Assembly (NCBI RefSeq): GCF_964340395.1
Contig: NC_135570.1
Coordinates: 17,610,822 to 17,674,821 of the forward strand
DNA length: 64,000 nt
Origin: Glandiceps talaboti
Lineage: Eukaryota > Hemichordata > Enteropneusta > Spengelidae
Direction: 5' to 3'
A program made the position numbers and the translations under genes. Every line of letters starts with the position of its first letter. Position 1 is the stretch's first letter. Shown here piece by piece: positions 41,101-54,000 of the stretch. The notes beneath the pieces were generated by a model that saw nothing but the letters and a program-made list of their open reading frames with translations, did not search any database and had not been told where the DNA came from.

Positions 41101-43082
41101 AATCAAATATTATACTAAAAGCCATGAATTCAAGATTAAGTTTTAATATCTGAGATTACCAATCAAATATTTGTACATTTACACTAAATTCAAGATTAAG
41201 TTTTAATGTCTGAGATTACCAATCAAATATCTGTACATTCACACTAAATTCAAGATTAAGTTTTAATGTCTGAGATTACCAATCAAATATCTGTACATTC
41301 ACACTAAATTCAAGATTAAGTTTTAATGTCTGAGATTACCAATCAAATATTTGTACATTCACACTAAATTCAAGATTAAGTTTTAATGTCTTAGATTACC
41401 AATCAAATATTTGTACATTTACACTACATTCAAGATTAAGTTTTAATGTCTGAGATTACCAATCAAATATTTGTACATTTACCATAAATTCAAGATTAAG
41501 TTTTAATGTCTGAGATTACCAATCAAATATTTGTACATTTACACTAAATTCAAGATTAAGTTTTAATGTCTGAGATTACCAATCAAATATCTGTACATTC
41601 ACACTAAATTCAAGATTAAGTTTTAATGTCTGAGATTACCAATCAAATATTTGTACATTTACACTAAATTCAAGATTAAGTTTTAATGTCTAAGATTACC
41701 AATCAAATATCTGTACATTTACACTAAATTCAAGATTAAATTTTAATGTCTGAGATTACCAATCAAATATTTGTACATTTACCATAAATTCAAGATTAAG
41801 TTTTAATGTCTAAGATTACCAATCAAATATTTGTACATTAACACTAAATTCAAGATTAAGTTTTAATGTTTGAGATTACCAATCAAATATTTGTACATTT
41901 ACACTAAATTCAAGATTAAGTTTTAATGTCTAAGATTACCAATGAAATATTTGTACATTTACCATAAATTCAAGATTAAGTTTTAATGTCTGAGATTACC
42001 AATGAAATATTTGTACATTTACACTAAATTCAAGATTAAGTTTTAATGTCTGAGATTACCAATCAAATATTTGTACATTTACACTAAATTCAAGATTAAG
42101 TTTTAATGTCTTAGATTACCAATCAAATATCTGTACATTTACACTAAATTCAAGATTAAGTTTTAATATCTGAGATTACCAATCAAATACTTGTACATTT
42201 ACACTAAATTCAAGATTAAGTTTTAATGTCTGAGATTACCAATCAAATATTTGTACATTTACACTAAATTCAAGATTAAGTTTTAATGTCTGAGATTACC
42301 AATCAAATATCTGTACATTCACACTAAATTCAAGATTAAGTTTTAATGTCTGAGATTACCAATCAAATATTTGTACATTTACACTAAATTCAAGATTAAG
42401 TTTTAATATCTGAGATTACCAATCAAATATTTGTACATTCACACTAAATTCAAGATTAAGTTTTAATGTCTTAGATTACCAATCAAATATTTGTACATTT
42501 ACACTAAATTCAAGATTAAGTTTTAATGTCTGAGATTACCAATCAAATATTTGTACATTTACCATAAATTCAAGATTAAGTTTTAATGTCTGAGATTACC
42601 AATCAAATATTTGTACATTTACACTAAATTCAAGATTAAGTTTTAATGTCTGAGATTACCAATCAAATATCTGTACATTCACACTAAATTCAAGATTAAG
42701 TTTTAATGTCTGAGATTACCAATCAAATATTTGTACATTTACACTAAATTCAAGATTAAGTTTTAATGTCTAAGATTACCAATCAAATATCTGTACATTT
42801 ACACTAAATTCAAGATTAAATTTTAATGTCTGAGATTACCAATCAAATATTTGTACATTTACCATAAATTCAAGATTAAGTTTTAATGTCTAAGATTACC
42901 AATCAAATATTTGTACATTAACACTAAATTCAAGATTAAGTTTTAATGTCTGAGATTACCAATCAAATATCTGTACATTTACACTAAATTCAAGATTAAA
43001 TTTTAATGTCTGAGATTACCAATCAAATATATGTACATTTACCATAAATTCAAGATTAAGTTTTAATGTCTGAGATTACGAA
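41101..43082. repeat. 60-bp satellite, 33 copies with no length change
   Basis: Each unit comprises AATCAAATATTTGTACATTT, ACACTAAATTCAAGATTAAG and TTTTAATGTCTGAGATTACC. From 41101 to 43080 every unit is exactly 60 bp; only substitutions occur (CTGTACATTC, ACCATAAATT, CTAAGATTACC, AAGATTAAA). Variant order shows a block copy: nine units at 41341-41880 recur in the same order at 42421-42960, offset by 1,080 bp (18 units). Confidence 0.97.
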
Positions 43083-43429
43083 TAAAAGTAAGTAAAATAA
43101 GGTATTAGTATAATTAGTACTGTTCTGTGGCATATATGAATTGTACTGAATTCTGAATTGAAACTAACACTATCTTACATGGAAATTGAATCAAAAGTCC
43201 TGTTAATTTACTTTCTGTTTAAATGTAAATTCCAAGATTAATCAAGTTGAACTTCGTTTTGTTATCTGGACTGAATTCACATTTTAGAAACACTGTGACT
43301 CGCTGTTTTAATGGAAGACTTATTCAAGCTATGTCCTTGGATAAAGACACATGGCAGACATTTTTATGTAGTTCACATAACTTCTTTCAGACCATATAGC
43401 TTTCTCAGGTTTATGATTGGCCTACATTT

Positions 43430-43782
43430 TTAGCTCCCATATGAGCTGATGTCATGGCACTGTCTGTCTGTCTGTCTGTCTGTCTGTGCAGAAATTTTGT
43501 TCCACTTATATCTCAAAAAGTATTGAAGCAAATGTTCTGCAATTTACTATGTGGCACTGTCAGGCTAGAACTTAACATTCATCAGTTTTTGGTGGGATTG
43601 GCTTGCATAATTAATGCTAATTTACATACATGAGGGGAACATCGCCTTTACCAGCAAAGTGCAATTCTTGCAGTTTCTTATCAATCCTAATCAGCTCATT
43701 ACCATAACTAAGTGTTTGCTTTTTGTAATTACATCTGATAAGCCTGAGCTGTCACTGGTACAGGTACTAGGTCAAGACTGAA
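43430..43782 (+). repeat. dispersed repeat with a CTGT microsatellite
   Basis: TTTTAGCTCCCATATGAGCT is followed by GTCATGGCA and a CTGT run (43457-43487). Text typical of the window's dispersed families comes next: ATATCTCAAAAAGTATTGAA and TTGCATAATTAATGCTAATT. No coding evidence. Confidence 0.6.
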
Positions 43783-44181
43783 ATGCTGTCGACCGAATGT
43801 GTGCAAGTACTAGTGAGTGTGTTACTCCACCACGAGGCACAACTGGCTTGGATGAAAGGTCACGATTTGGCTTGGGTGAAAGGCGATCATAACATTAGGA
43901 TCATGCACCGTACATTGACGATGTTACATGTGGTATATGGACATCAGATATGGGAATTTGCTATTTTAAGTATCTCTGTGCTTAATTTTTCAAAAAATTA
44001 TTTAACTAACTATGGAACGAGAAAAACTGTAGTTCCGAGTGCAAGGTTACTTTCAAGGAGTGAATCGTTTGAGTCAAAGGACATTATCAACTTTTATAAT
44101 CCTATTACAGTTGACATTGCAAACAGATTTAGAATTGTCAACAACCCGACTTGCCTATTGATGAACTTGGGTTATCCGTAG
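43783..44181 (+). other. 132-codon open frame, unidentified
   Basis: The frame begins MLSTECVQVLVSVLLHHEAQ, includes a short internal repeat (AWMKGHDLAWVKGDHN), and ends with CLLMNLGYP. Base composition is more balanced than the flanks. It is embedded between two pieces of dispersed repeat (43430-43780 and 44220-44500), so it may be an insertion. No family was recognised. It is antisense to MTHFD2 and may lie in its first intron. Confidence 0.25.
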
Positions 44182-44219
44182 TTTGGTTTTACCAAGGCGT
44201 TTCCGACATGATTAATGAT

Positions 44220-44490
44220 TTTACAAATGGAGCTATATGTGCATAATGGCTGCACCAAATTCAATGAAACTTGCTACATCTATGGACCATACAAAGAAAT
44301 CAAAGCACTAAAAGTCATTAACTTGTGTCATGTTAATTAAGGGCTAATTTGCATAATTAATGTCTGTTTGTAACTCAGGTTACAAATTTGATGAATCTTG
44401 CCACAGATATTGATCATACAGAGATATGATATTTTTAATGAAATTTAGTGCTGTCAATTAATAGCTCATTTGCATAATATGACATTACCC
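44220..44490 (+). repeat. dispersed repeat, two related paragraphs
   Basis: GGCTGCACCAAATTCAATGA, AACTTGCTACATCTATGGAC and GCTAATTTGCATAATTAATG are followed by a diverged second paragraph (AAATTTGATGAATCTTGCCA, GATATTGATCATACAGAG, GCTCATTTGCATAAT). Related text occurs at 4921-4990 (minus strand) and 46888-46980. Confidence 0.7.
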
Positions 44491-44537
44491 CATGGCCTCG
44501 CAATGGACGGTAGGGCATACAGAAGTTATTTTCCCGA

Positions 44538-44611
44538 GTGATTCGGTTTATTCTGCCGCGTATTTTCACGAGCGATAGTAAGTGAAAATACAGCAGAATA
44601 AACCGAATCAC
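44538..44611. repeat. 30-bp-arm inverted repeat (hairpin)
   Basis: The left arm 44538-44569 (GTGATTCGGTTTATTCTGCC through TATTTTCAC) pairs with 44582-44611 (GTGAAAATACAGCAGAATAA to CCGAATCAC), with one 2-base bulge and one mismatch around a 12-base loop. It could be a terminal stem of a DNA element or a MITE. It lies about 330 bp beyond the 3' side of the unidentified minus-strand frames at 44856-45198. Confidence 0.85.
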
Positions 44612-44855
44612 GAATAGTTATTGATATGCAAGTTATGTGTTGACCTGCTCTCACTAGCTAGCTCCGCTGTGATAAATTCACAAAACCGATCAGAAGAAAT
44701 GCATATATGATTATTTTAGCAGTAGAAACAGATACAATTCAACAGTGTAGTATTCTTAGTGTCCTATATGATAGTAATTCAGCAAAATCTTTCAAAATGT
44801 ACAATATTATAAAAGTTAGTCTTCATCAGAATCGGAAAAGATTGTCTGCAGCATT

Positions 44856-45198
44856 TTATAATGTAAACACACTGACTAGAACTTTGACTTTGAGAGAGCT
44901 GTTTCCGGCGACATGAAATATGAAATTGAAAGATCCACTGCTAATCTGTGTGTTTGAAAACATTTCGCATAACTGTGGGAATTGATTGACTGTGTTCTGG
45001 CTGGTTGATGGTCCTGAGGAATGTGTTGCACGATCTCCCATCGGCTGCATTTGTTGGGCGTTGTTGATGTGTACGATGACATCGGTGGCTGTCAGCTTTA
45101 TTTTGTTGTTGATCATAATAAAATTCATTCTCACAAAGTTCAAAATAATTCAAATTAAACAAATCTTTATGTTCAAAATCCACCGAAATATCTTCCAT
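44856..45198 (-). other. overlapping minus-strand open frames, unidentified
   Basis: Three overlapping minus-strand frames are open here: 85 codons from 45198 (MEDISVDFEHKDLFNLNYFE start), 95 codons from 45143 and 68 codons from 45082. The 85-codon frame is rich in Asn, Gln and His in its middle. The 95-codon frame ends with an alternating polar/hydrophobic stretch (SSGSFNFIFHVAGNSS). Only one frame, if any, can be real, and none shows a domain I recognise. A decayed DNA-transposon ORF is one possibility given the nearby hairpin. Confidence 0.22.
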
Positions 45199-45222
45199 AT
45201 TACAATATTACATGTAAAGTAG

Positions 45223-46035
45223 TGGTCGCCGGCAATATTTACAAACATAAAGTAGTTTGAAAGGTTGTTTACTCATTTGCATAATCAACAGTGAAAATAC
45301 CTAACTAATTTGCATAGTTATTTGATAGGTAAGGCAGTAATTTGATACATCAGAACTTGCGATGGTAGAGAAAAATAGTAAAATACCCTATGCACCTACA
45401 AAACTTTTTTCAAAATGTGTGTAACAACAGGAAAGACACATATGTGGATTAAAAAAATTCATTTATTTGCTTATTTTCATCAGGAATTGGTTTTACTTTT
45501 GGATCTATTTTATCTCAATTTATCTCATTTGCATAGCCACCAGTGAAAATATCGGTTTTATTTTTGACTGTACATCAACATACACAATGGTACATATGTA
45601 ATAATGAATGAACTTTTGCAATTAGGGTATATACAGAGGTCGTGTTAACATGTTAGTTGTGCATATTGAAAGCCATATTTGGCACTTTGGACGCATTTTT
45701 TTGGATGTATGCATCACACTGGTATGCATCATAAACGGGACAAATGGGGCTTACTGTTTGCAAATGTACGGTTATCATCTTTGCTTTGAATTTGTAGAAC
45801 AAGACATTTAGGATTTAGTCAGTTCATTGTATAACTATTTTGTAAATCTCTATGTGCAGTGTGACCTGTAAAATTTGAATATGACCTATCAAATGCACAA
45901 AAATTTCAACAGTTTCATCCCCCCCCCCACCCCCACCAGTGTGGAGAGCACATCTTGGGTAGATCAGAAACTATGTGATATTATCATTACTTATCCATGT
46001 GATTGGTTACTTACTAACAGACACTATGAGATGTG
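45223..46035. other. AT-rich sequence with a C run, no gene
   Basis: No supported gene. Scattered CATTTGCATA motifs suggest old dispersed repeats. A CCCCCCCCCACCCCCACC tract lies at about 45920-45937. Confidence 0.45.
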
Positions 46036-46039
46036 GTTA

Positions 46040-46860
46040 GAAAGGGTTTCCATTGATAGCACGGCCATTGCGGCAAAGCATCTTCCCTCCACAGGCAAAT
46101 CGATGATCAAATAGACCACATCAGCAGACAACACTTCACTTAGATAAATTCATACTGTCACATCACCATTTCATTGTCATTAAAACTGAAACTTTTTCTT
46201 TTTGAGCTTCATTACTAGATCGAATGCATTACATGAATTTACCATTCACTACATGCTCTTCGTCTGAGGTGAGCACGGTTCATACATTATGTTAAGGCAT
46301 CGTTCATGAATAAATGAATATATTGATGTATACCATGTTAATAGTTCTCCTCAGTGACACAACATTTGTATCAAATGCTTTAACAACTGTGTCTCTGTCA
46401 AATTGAAAGTTCACGCTGTTGTACATGTCATGGAACTTAATAATAATAGTTTGTGCACTGCCGTAAATTGTATCATAGTGTAGCATTTTATGTTTTATGT
46501 AGAGAATTTATGCCCTAACAGAGATTCATCCGAAGTTTGTTCTCGGAGCACATATTTCTAGAGAGTGATTACCATAGAAAATTGAAAGTCTAGAAAGATG
46601 AAATTAAACCACTGTATAGAGTGTTATTGTTTTGTTGCATGTTTTCTTGTGACATTTTGGAAGCGGAAACAATCTATGTGTATATGGTGTGCAGGAGAAT
46701 GACATGTTTTCATGTGCATGTAAACATTTGTAACATATTTAGTGTACATATGAAATACATGTAGTGTGCATGCAAATTTGGAAAAGATGCACCATAATGG
46801 GATTTTGATGCTAATTTTGGCAGGAATGTCCCATGGACACATCTGATCAGATAAAAAGTG
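46040..46860 (-). repeat. dispersed repeat, copy B (inverted relative to 5010-5690)
   Basis: Read on the minus strand this matches copy A from CCATTATGGTGCATCTTTTCC through CACAAGAAAACATG, TATGGTAATCACTCTCT and CATTTATTCATGAACGATGC. The minus-strand frame 46486-46304 reads NSVNFQFDRDTVVKAFDTN and ends FIYS-stop, aligned with the frame of copy A. It is about 41 kb from copy A. Confidence 0.6.
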
Positions 46861-47460
46861 ACCGCAAGCTCTGCCTACACCAAGAAAGACTGCACCAAAT
46901 TTGATGAAACTTGCTCAAGATATTGACCGAGCAAAGATATCGTAGTATAAAGTCAATTAATGCTAATTTGCATATTTGATGAACTTTTGCAATAAGGGAT
47001 ATATATCTCTGAACAGGAACATTTTCAGCTCATTTCTGGTATGTACTGTCTGTGTGTTCACTAGTACCACTGTCCCATTTCATTGGATATTTTTTTATTT
47101 GTTCTATTTGAATTGCTGCATTCAGTTTCCTCAAGCTATAAGAATATTGTTTATGTATTTTTTGAAATTCTATGATTAAAAGTTATGTCCTTAAATCATG
47201 ACAATGACAAATCACAATTTTCACATCAAAATGCAGGCCAAGTTCTCTAGTTCTTAGTTGAATGGCGTTGATACTCATAAACATTATTTTCATCCATAAT
47301 GGGCAAACATTTAACACCTTTAGGGTATTCAGGCATAGACCAACGTCATACTCTTAATTTACTTCAATGACATGTCCAGCATACAGATGACATTTTACTC
47401 AGTACGGTGACACTTTTCATTCTTAGGTTTTCTCATTCAGCTGACTGACCCATAATGTAT
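46861..47460. other. dispersed-repeat fragments, no gene
   Basis: AAATTTGATGAAACTTGCTC and GCTAATTTGCATATTTGATG at 46888-46985 belong to the dispersed family seen at 44.2 kb. The rest is AT-rich with no supported gene. Confidence 0.5.
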
Positions 47461-47469
47461 CTGCAAAAT

Positions 47470-47995
47470 AATATAAAATAGTGCCAATAGCATTGTAGCA
47501 CAACTGTACTGTACAGTTTTAAAAATGTTTATCCACGTGGTCAGCCATGCTAGGTTATAGGTGGTCATTTGCTGAATGAATATCCAGTTGCCTTAGCAAC
47601 CCTGCTGTTATCCTTGTAATATACATGATCATTTGGCTGTTGCTATGGGTGTGGTCATGTTGCTAGATATATTTGCTTACATTTTTGCAATGTTTATTCA
47701 TTTGTCTGTCAATTCCTGTTGTTGTCATTGCCATATACATGATCACTTGGCTGTTGCTATGGGCGTGGTCTTGTTGCTAGGCAAATTTACATATATTTTT
47801 GGAATGTTTATTCAATTGTCTTGTAATCCATGTGGTTATTTTTGTGAAATACACCACCGTTTTGCTGTTGCTATGGGTGTGGTCATGGTTGTTGGGGCCA
47901 TTTGTGTTAAAATCTTTTGCAGAAAATCTGCAGACTAACAAAACATCTCACCAAGTTTCAGTCTCACTGACCATGTACTTTTCGAGACATACATT
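47470..47995 (+). repeat. dispersed repeat with ~113-bp internal units (second copy)
   Basis: This matches 5830-6400 on the same strand, starting TGCCAATAGCATTGTAGCAC. Internal units start near 47635, 47750 and 47866 (GGCTGTTGCTATGGGTGTGG). The end, AAAATCTGCAGACTAAC and CATCTCACCAAGTTTCAGTC, also matches 11027-11075. Plus-strand frames of 72-101 codons are repeat-derived. Confidence 0.75.
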
Positions 47996-48007
47996 TTTGA
48001 CATTAAA

Positions 48008-51000
48008 TCCTAGCTAGCCTGTCTCTCTACATTCATTAACACTGCATCCTAGCTAGCCTGTCTGTCTACATTCATTAACACTACATCCTAGCTAGCCTGT
48101 CTGTCTACATTCATTAACACTGCATCCTAGCTAGCCTGTCTACATTCATTTACACTACATCCTAGCTAGCCTGTCCACATTCATTAAAACTGCATCCTAG
48201 CTAGCCTGTCTACATTCATTGACACTAGATCCTAGCTAGCCTGTCTACATTCATTAACACTGCATCGTAGCTAGCCTGTCTACATTCATTGACACTACAT
48301 CCTAGCTAACCTGTCTGTCTACATTCATTAACACTACATCCTAGCTAGCCTGTCTACATTCATTAACACTACATCCTAGCTAGCCTGTCTGTCTACATTC
48401 ATTAACACTACATCCTAGCTAGCCTGTCTATACATTCATTAACACTACATCCTAGCTAGCCTGTCTACATTCATTAACACTACATCCTAGTTAGCCTGTC
48501 TACATTCATTGACACTTCATCCTAGTTAGCCTGTCTGTCTACATTCATTGACACTTCATCCTAGCTAGCCTGTCAATGCATTCATTAACACTGCATCGTA
48601 GCTAGCCTGTCTACATTCATTGTCACTACATCCTAGCTAACCTGTCTACATTCATTGACACTACATCCTAGCTAGTCTGTCTATCTACATTCATTAACAC
48701 TACATCCTAGCTAGCCTGTCTACATTCATTAACACTGCATCCTAGCTAGTCTGTCTACATTCATTGACACTAGATCCTAGCTAACCTGTCTGTCTACATT
48801 CATTAACACTACATCCTAGCTAGCCTGTCTACATTCATTGACACTACATCCTAGCTAGCCTGTCTATCTACATGCATTAACACTACATCCTAGCTAGCCT
48901 GTCTACATTCATTAACACTGCATCCTAGCTAGTCTGTATACATTCATTGACACTAGATCCTAGCTAACCTGTCTGTCTACATTCAATGACACTACATCCT
49001 AGCTAGCCTGTCTGTCTACATTCATTAACACTGCATCCTAGCTAGCCTGTCTACATTCATTGACACTACATCCTAGCTAGCCTGTCTATCTACATTCATT
49101 AACACTACATCCTAGCTAGCCTGTCTACATTCATTAACACTGCATCCTAGCTAGTCTGTCTACATTCATTGACACTAGATCCTAGCTAACCTGTCTGTCT
49201 ACATTCAATGACACTACATCCTAGCTTGCCTGTCTGTCTACATTCATTAACACTACATCCTAGCTAGCCTGTCTACATTCATTAACACTATATACTAGCT
49301 AGCCTGTGTGTCTACATTCATTAACACTACATCCTAGTTAGCCTGTCTGTCTACATTCATTAACACTACATCCTAGCTAGCCTGTCTATACATTCATTAA
49401 CACTACATCCTAGCTAGCCTGTCTACATTCATTAACACTACATCCTAGCTAGTCTGTCTACATTCATTAACACTACATCCTAGTTAGCATGTCTGTCTAC
49501 ATTCATTAACACTACATCCTAGCTAGCCTGTCTATACATTCATTAACACTACATCCTAGCTAGCCTGTCTACATTCATTAACACTACATCCTAGCTAGTC
49601 TGTCTACATTCATTAACACCACATCCTAGTTAGCCTGTCTGTCTACATTCATTAACACTACATCATAGCTAGCCTGTCTATACATTCATTAACACTGCAT
49701 CCTAGCTAGCCTGTCTACATTCTTTGACACTGCATTCTTAGCTAAGCCTGTCTACATTCATTGACACTACATCCAAGCTAGCCTGTATACATTCATTAAC
49801 ACTACATCCTAGCTAGCCTGTCTACATTCATTGACACTAGATCCTAGCTAGCCTGTCTACATTCATTAACACTACATCCTAGCTAGCCTGTCTACATTCA
49901 TTAACACTACATCCTAGCTAGCCTGTCTGTCTACATTCATTAACACTACATCCTAGCTAGCCTGTTTGTCTACATTCATTAACACTACATCCTAGCTAGC
50001 CTGTCTGTCTACATTCATTAACACTAAATCCTAGCTAGCCTGTCTGTCTACATTCATTAACACTACATCCTAGCTAGCCTGTCTATACATTCATTAACAC
50101 TGCATCCTAGCTAGCCAGTCTATATTCATTTACACTACATCCTAGCTAGCCTGTCTACATTCATTAAAACTGCATCCTAGCTAGCCTGTCTACATTCATT
50201 GACACTAGATCCTAGCTAGCCTGTCTACATTCATTAACACTGCATCATAGCTAGCCTGTCTAAATTCATTGACACTACATCCTAGCTAACCTGTCTACAT
50301 TCATTGACACTTCATCCTAGCTAGTCTGTCTACATTCATTAACACTGCATCCTAGCTAGCCTGTCTACATTCATTAACACTGCATCCTAGCTAACCTGTC
50401 TACATTCATTAACACTGCATCCTAGCTAGCCTGTCTACTTTCATTGACACTACATCCTAGCTAGCCTGTCTGTCTACTTTCATTAACACAGCATCCTAGC
50501 TAGCCTGTCTACATTCATTAACACTGCATCCTAGCTAGCCTGTCTACATTCATTAACACTGCATCCTAGCTAGCCTGTCTACATTCATTAACACTGCATC
50601 CTAGCTAGCCTGTCTACATTCATTAACACTACATCCTAGCTAGCCTGTCTGTCTACATTCATTAACACTACATCCTAGCTAGCCTGTCTGTCTACATTCC
50701 TTAACACTACATCCTAGCTGGCCTGTCTGTCTACATTCATTAACACTACATCCTAGCTAGCCTGTCTGTCTACATTCATTAACACTACATCCTAGCTAGT
50801 CTGTCTACATTCATTAACACCACATCCTAGTTAGCCTGTCTGTCTACATTCATTAACACTACATCATAGCTAGCCTGTCTATACATTCATTAACACTGCA
50901 TCCTAGCTAGCCTGTCTACATTCTTTGACACTGCATTCTTAGCTAAGCCTGTCTACATTCATTGACACTACATCCAAGCTAGCCTGTATACATTCATTAA

Positions 51001-54000
51001 CACTACATCCTAGCTAGCCTGTCTACATTCATTGACACTAGATCCTAGCTAGCCTGTCTACATTCATTAACACTACATCCTAGCTAGCCTGTCTACATTC
51101 ATTAACACTACATCCTAGCTAGCCTGTCTGTCTACATTCATTAACACTACATCCTAGCTAGCCAGTTTGTCTACATTCATTAACACTACATCCTAGCTAG
51201 CCTGTCTGTCTACATTCATTAACACTAAATCCTAGCTAGCCTGTCTGTCTACATTCATTAACACTACATCCTAGCTAGCCTGTCTATACATTCATTAACA
51301 CTGCATCCTAGCTAGCCAGTCTATATTCATTTACACTACATCCTAGCTAGCCTGTCTACATTCATTAAAACTGCATCCTAGCTAGCCTGTCTACATTCAT
51401 TGACACTAGATCCTAGCTAGCCTGTCTACATTCATTAACACTGCATCATAGCTAGCCTGTCTAAATTCATTGACACTACATCCTAGCTAACCTGTCTACA
51501 TTCATTGACACTTCATCCTAGCTAGTCTGTCTACATTCATTAACACTGCATCCTAGCTAGCCTGTCTACATTCATTAACACTGCATCCTAGCTAACCTGT
51601 CTACATTCATTAACACTGCATCCTAGCTAGCCTGTCTACTTTCATTGACACTACATCCTAGCTAGCCTGTCTGTCTACTTTCATTAACACAGCATCCTAG
51701 CTAGCCTGTCTACATTCATTAACACTGCATCCTAGCTAGCCTGTCTACATTCATTAACACTGCATCCTAGCTAGCCTGTCTACATTCATTAACACTGCAT
51801 CCTAGCTAGCCTGTCTACATTCATTAACACTACATCCTAGCTAGCCTGTCTGTCTACATTCGTTAACACTACATCCTAGCTAGCCTGTCTGTCTACATTC
51901 CTTAACACTACATCCTAGCTGGCCTGTCTGTCTACATTCATTAACACTACATCCTAGCTAGCCTGTCTGTCTACATTCATTAACACTACATCCTAGCTAG
52001 CCTGTCTGTCTACATTCATTAACACTACATCCTAGCTGGCCTGTCTGTCTACATTCATTAACACTACATCCTAGCTAGCCTGTCTGTCTACATTCATTAA
52101 CACTTCATCCTAGCTAGCCTGTCTGTCTACATTCATTAACACTACATCCTAGCTATCCTGTCTACATTCATTGACACTACATCCTAGCTAGCCTGTCTAT
52201 CTACATTCATTAACACTACATCCTAGCTAGCCTGTCTACATTCATTAACACTGCATCCTAGCTAGTCTGTATACATTCATTGACACTAGATCCTAGCTAA
52301 CCTGTCTGTCTACATTCAATGACACTACATCCTAGCTAGCCTGTCTGTCTACATTCATTAACACTGCATTCTAGCTAGCCTGTCTACATTCATTGACACT
52401 ACATCCTAGCTAGCCTGTCTATCTACATTCATTAACACTACATCCTAGCTAGCCTGTCTACATTCATTAACACTGCATCCTAGCTAGTCTGTCTACATTC
52501 ATTGACACTAGATCCTAGCTAACCTGTCTGTCTACATTCAATGACACTACATCCTAGCTAGCCTGTCTGTCTACATTCATTAACACTACATCCTAGCTAG
52601 CCTGTCTACATTCATTAACACTACATACTAGCTAGCCTGTGTGTCTACATTCATTAACACTACATCCTAGTTAGCCTGTCTGTCTACATTCATTAACACT
52701 ACATCCTAGCTAGCCTGTCTATGCATTCATTAACACTACATCCTAGCTAGCCTGTCTACATTCATTAACACTACATCCTAGCTAGTCTGTCTACATTCAT
52801 TAACACTACATCCTAGTTAGCCTGTCTGTCTACATTCATTAACACTACATCCTAGCTAGCCTGTCTATACATTCATTAACACTACATCCTAGCTAGCCTG
52901 TTTACATTCATTAACACTACATCCTAGCTAGTCTGTCTACATTCATTAACACCACATCCTAGTTAGCCTGTCTGTCTACATTCATTAACACTACATCCTA
53001 GCTAGCCTGTCTATACATTCATTAACACTGCATCCTAGCTAGCCTGTCTACATTCTTTGACACTGCATTCTTAGCTAAGCCTGTCTACATTCATTGACAC
53101 TACATCCAAGCTAGCCTGTATACATTCATTAACACTACATCCTAGCTAGCCTGTCTACATTCATTGACACTAGATCCTAGCTAGCCTGTCTACATTCATT
53201 AACACTACATCCTAGCTAGCCTGTCTACATTCATTAACACCACATCCTAGCTAGCCTGTCTGTCTACATTCATTAACACTACATCCTAGCTAGCCTGTTT
53301 GTCTACATTCATTAACACTACATCCTAGCTAGCCTGTCTGTCTACATTCATTAACACTAAATCCTAGCTAGCCTGTCTGTCTACATTCATTAACACTACA
53401 TCCTAGCTAGCCTGTCTATACATTCATTAACACTGCATCCTAGCTAGCCTGTCTACATTCATTGACACTAGATCCTAGCTAGCCTGTCTACATTCATTAA
53501 CACTGCATCATAGCTAGCCTGTCTAAATTCATTGACACTACATCCTAGCTAACCTGTCTACATTCATTGACACTTCATCCTAGCTAGTCTGTCTACATTC
53601 ATTAACACTGCATCCTAGCTAGCCTGTCTACATTCATTAACACTGCATCCTAGCTAACCTGTCTACATTCATTAACACTGCATCCTAGCTAGCCTGTCTA
53701 CTTTCATTGACACTACATCCTAGCTAGCCTGTCTGTCTACTTTCATTAACACTGCATCCTAGCTAGCCTGTCTACATTCATTAACACTGCATCCTAGCTA
53801 GCCTGTCTACATTCATTAACACTGCATCCTAGCTAGCCTGTCTACATTCATTAACACTGCATCCTAGCTAGCCTGTCTACATTCATTAACACTACATCCT
53901 AGCTAGCCTGTCTGTCTACATTCATTAACACTACATCCTAGCTAGCCTGTCTGTCTGTCTACATTCGCTAACACTACATCCTAGCTAGCCTGTCTGTCTA

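Noticed and set aside
41101-43082. CRISPR-like regular array
   Set aside because: The whole 60-bp unit is repeated with no unique spacers, and the context is an animal genome. It is a satellite.
47633-48017. Plus-strand frames with apparent membrane-like stretches
   Set aside because: They come from the ~113-bp units of a dispersed repeat (LLLLWVW-type text from TTGCTGTTGCTATGGG).
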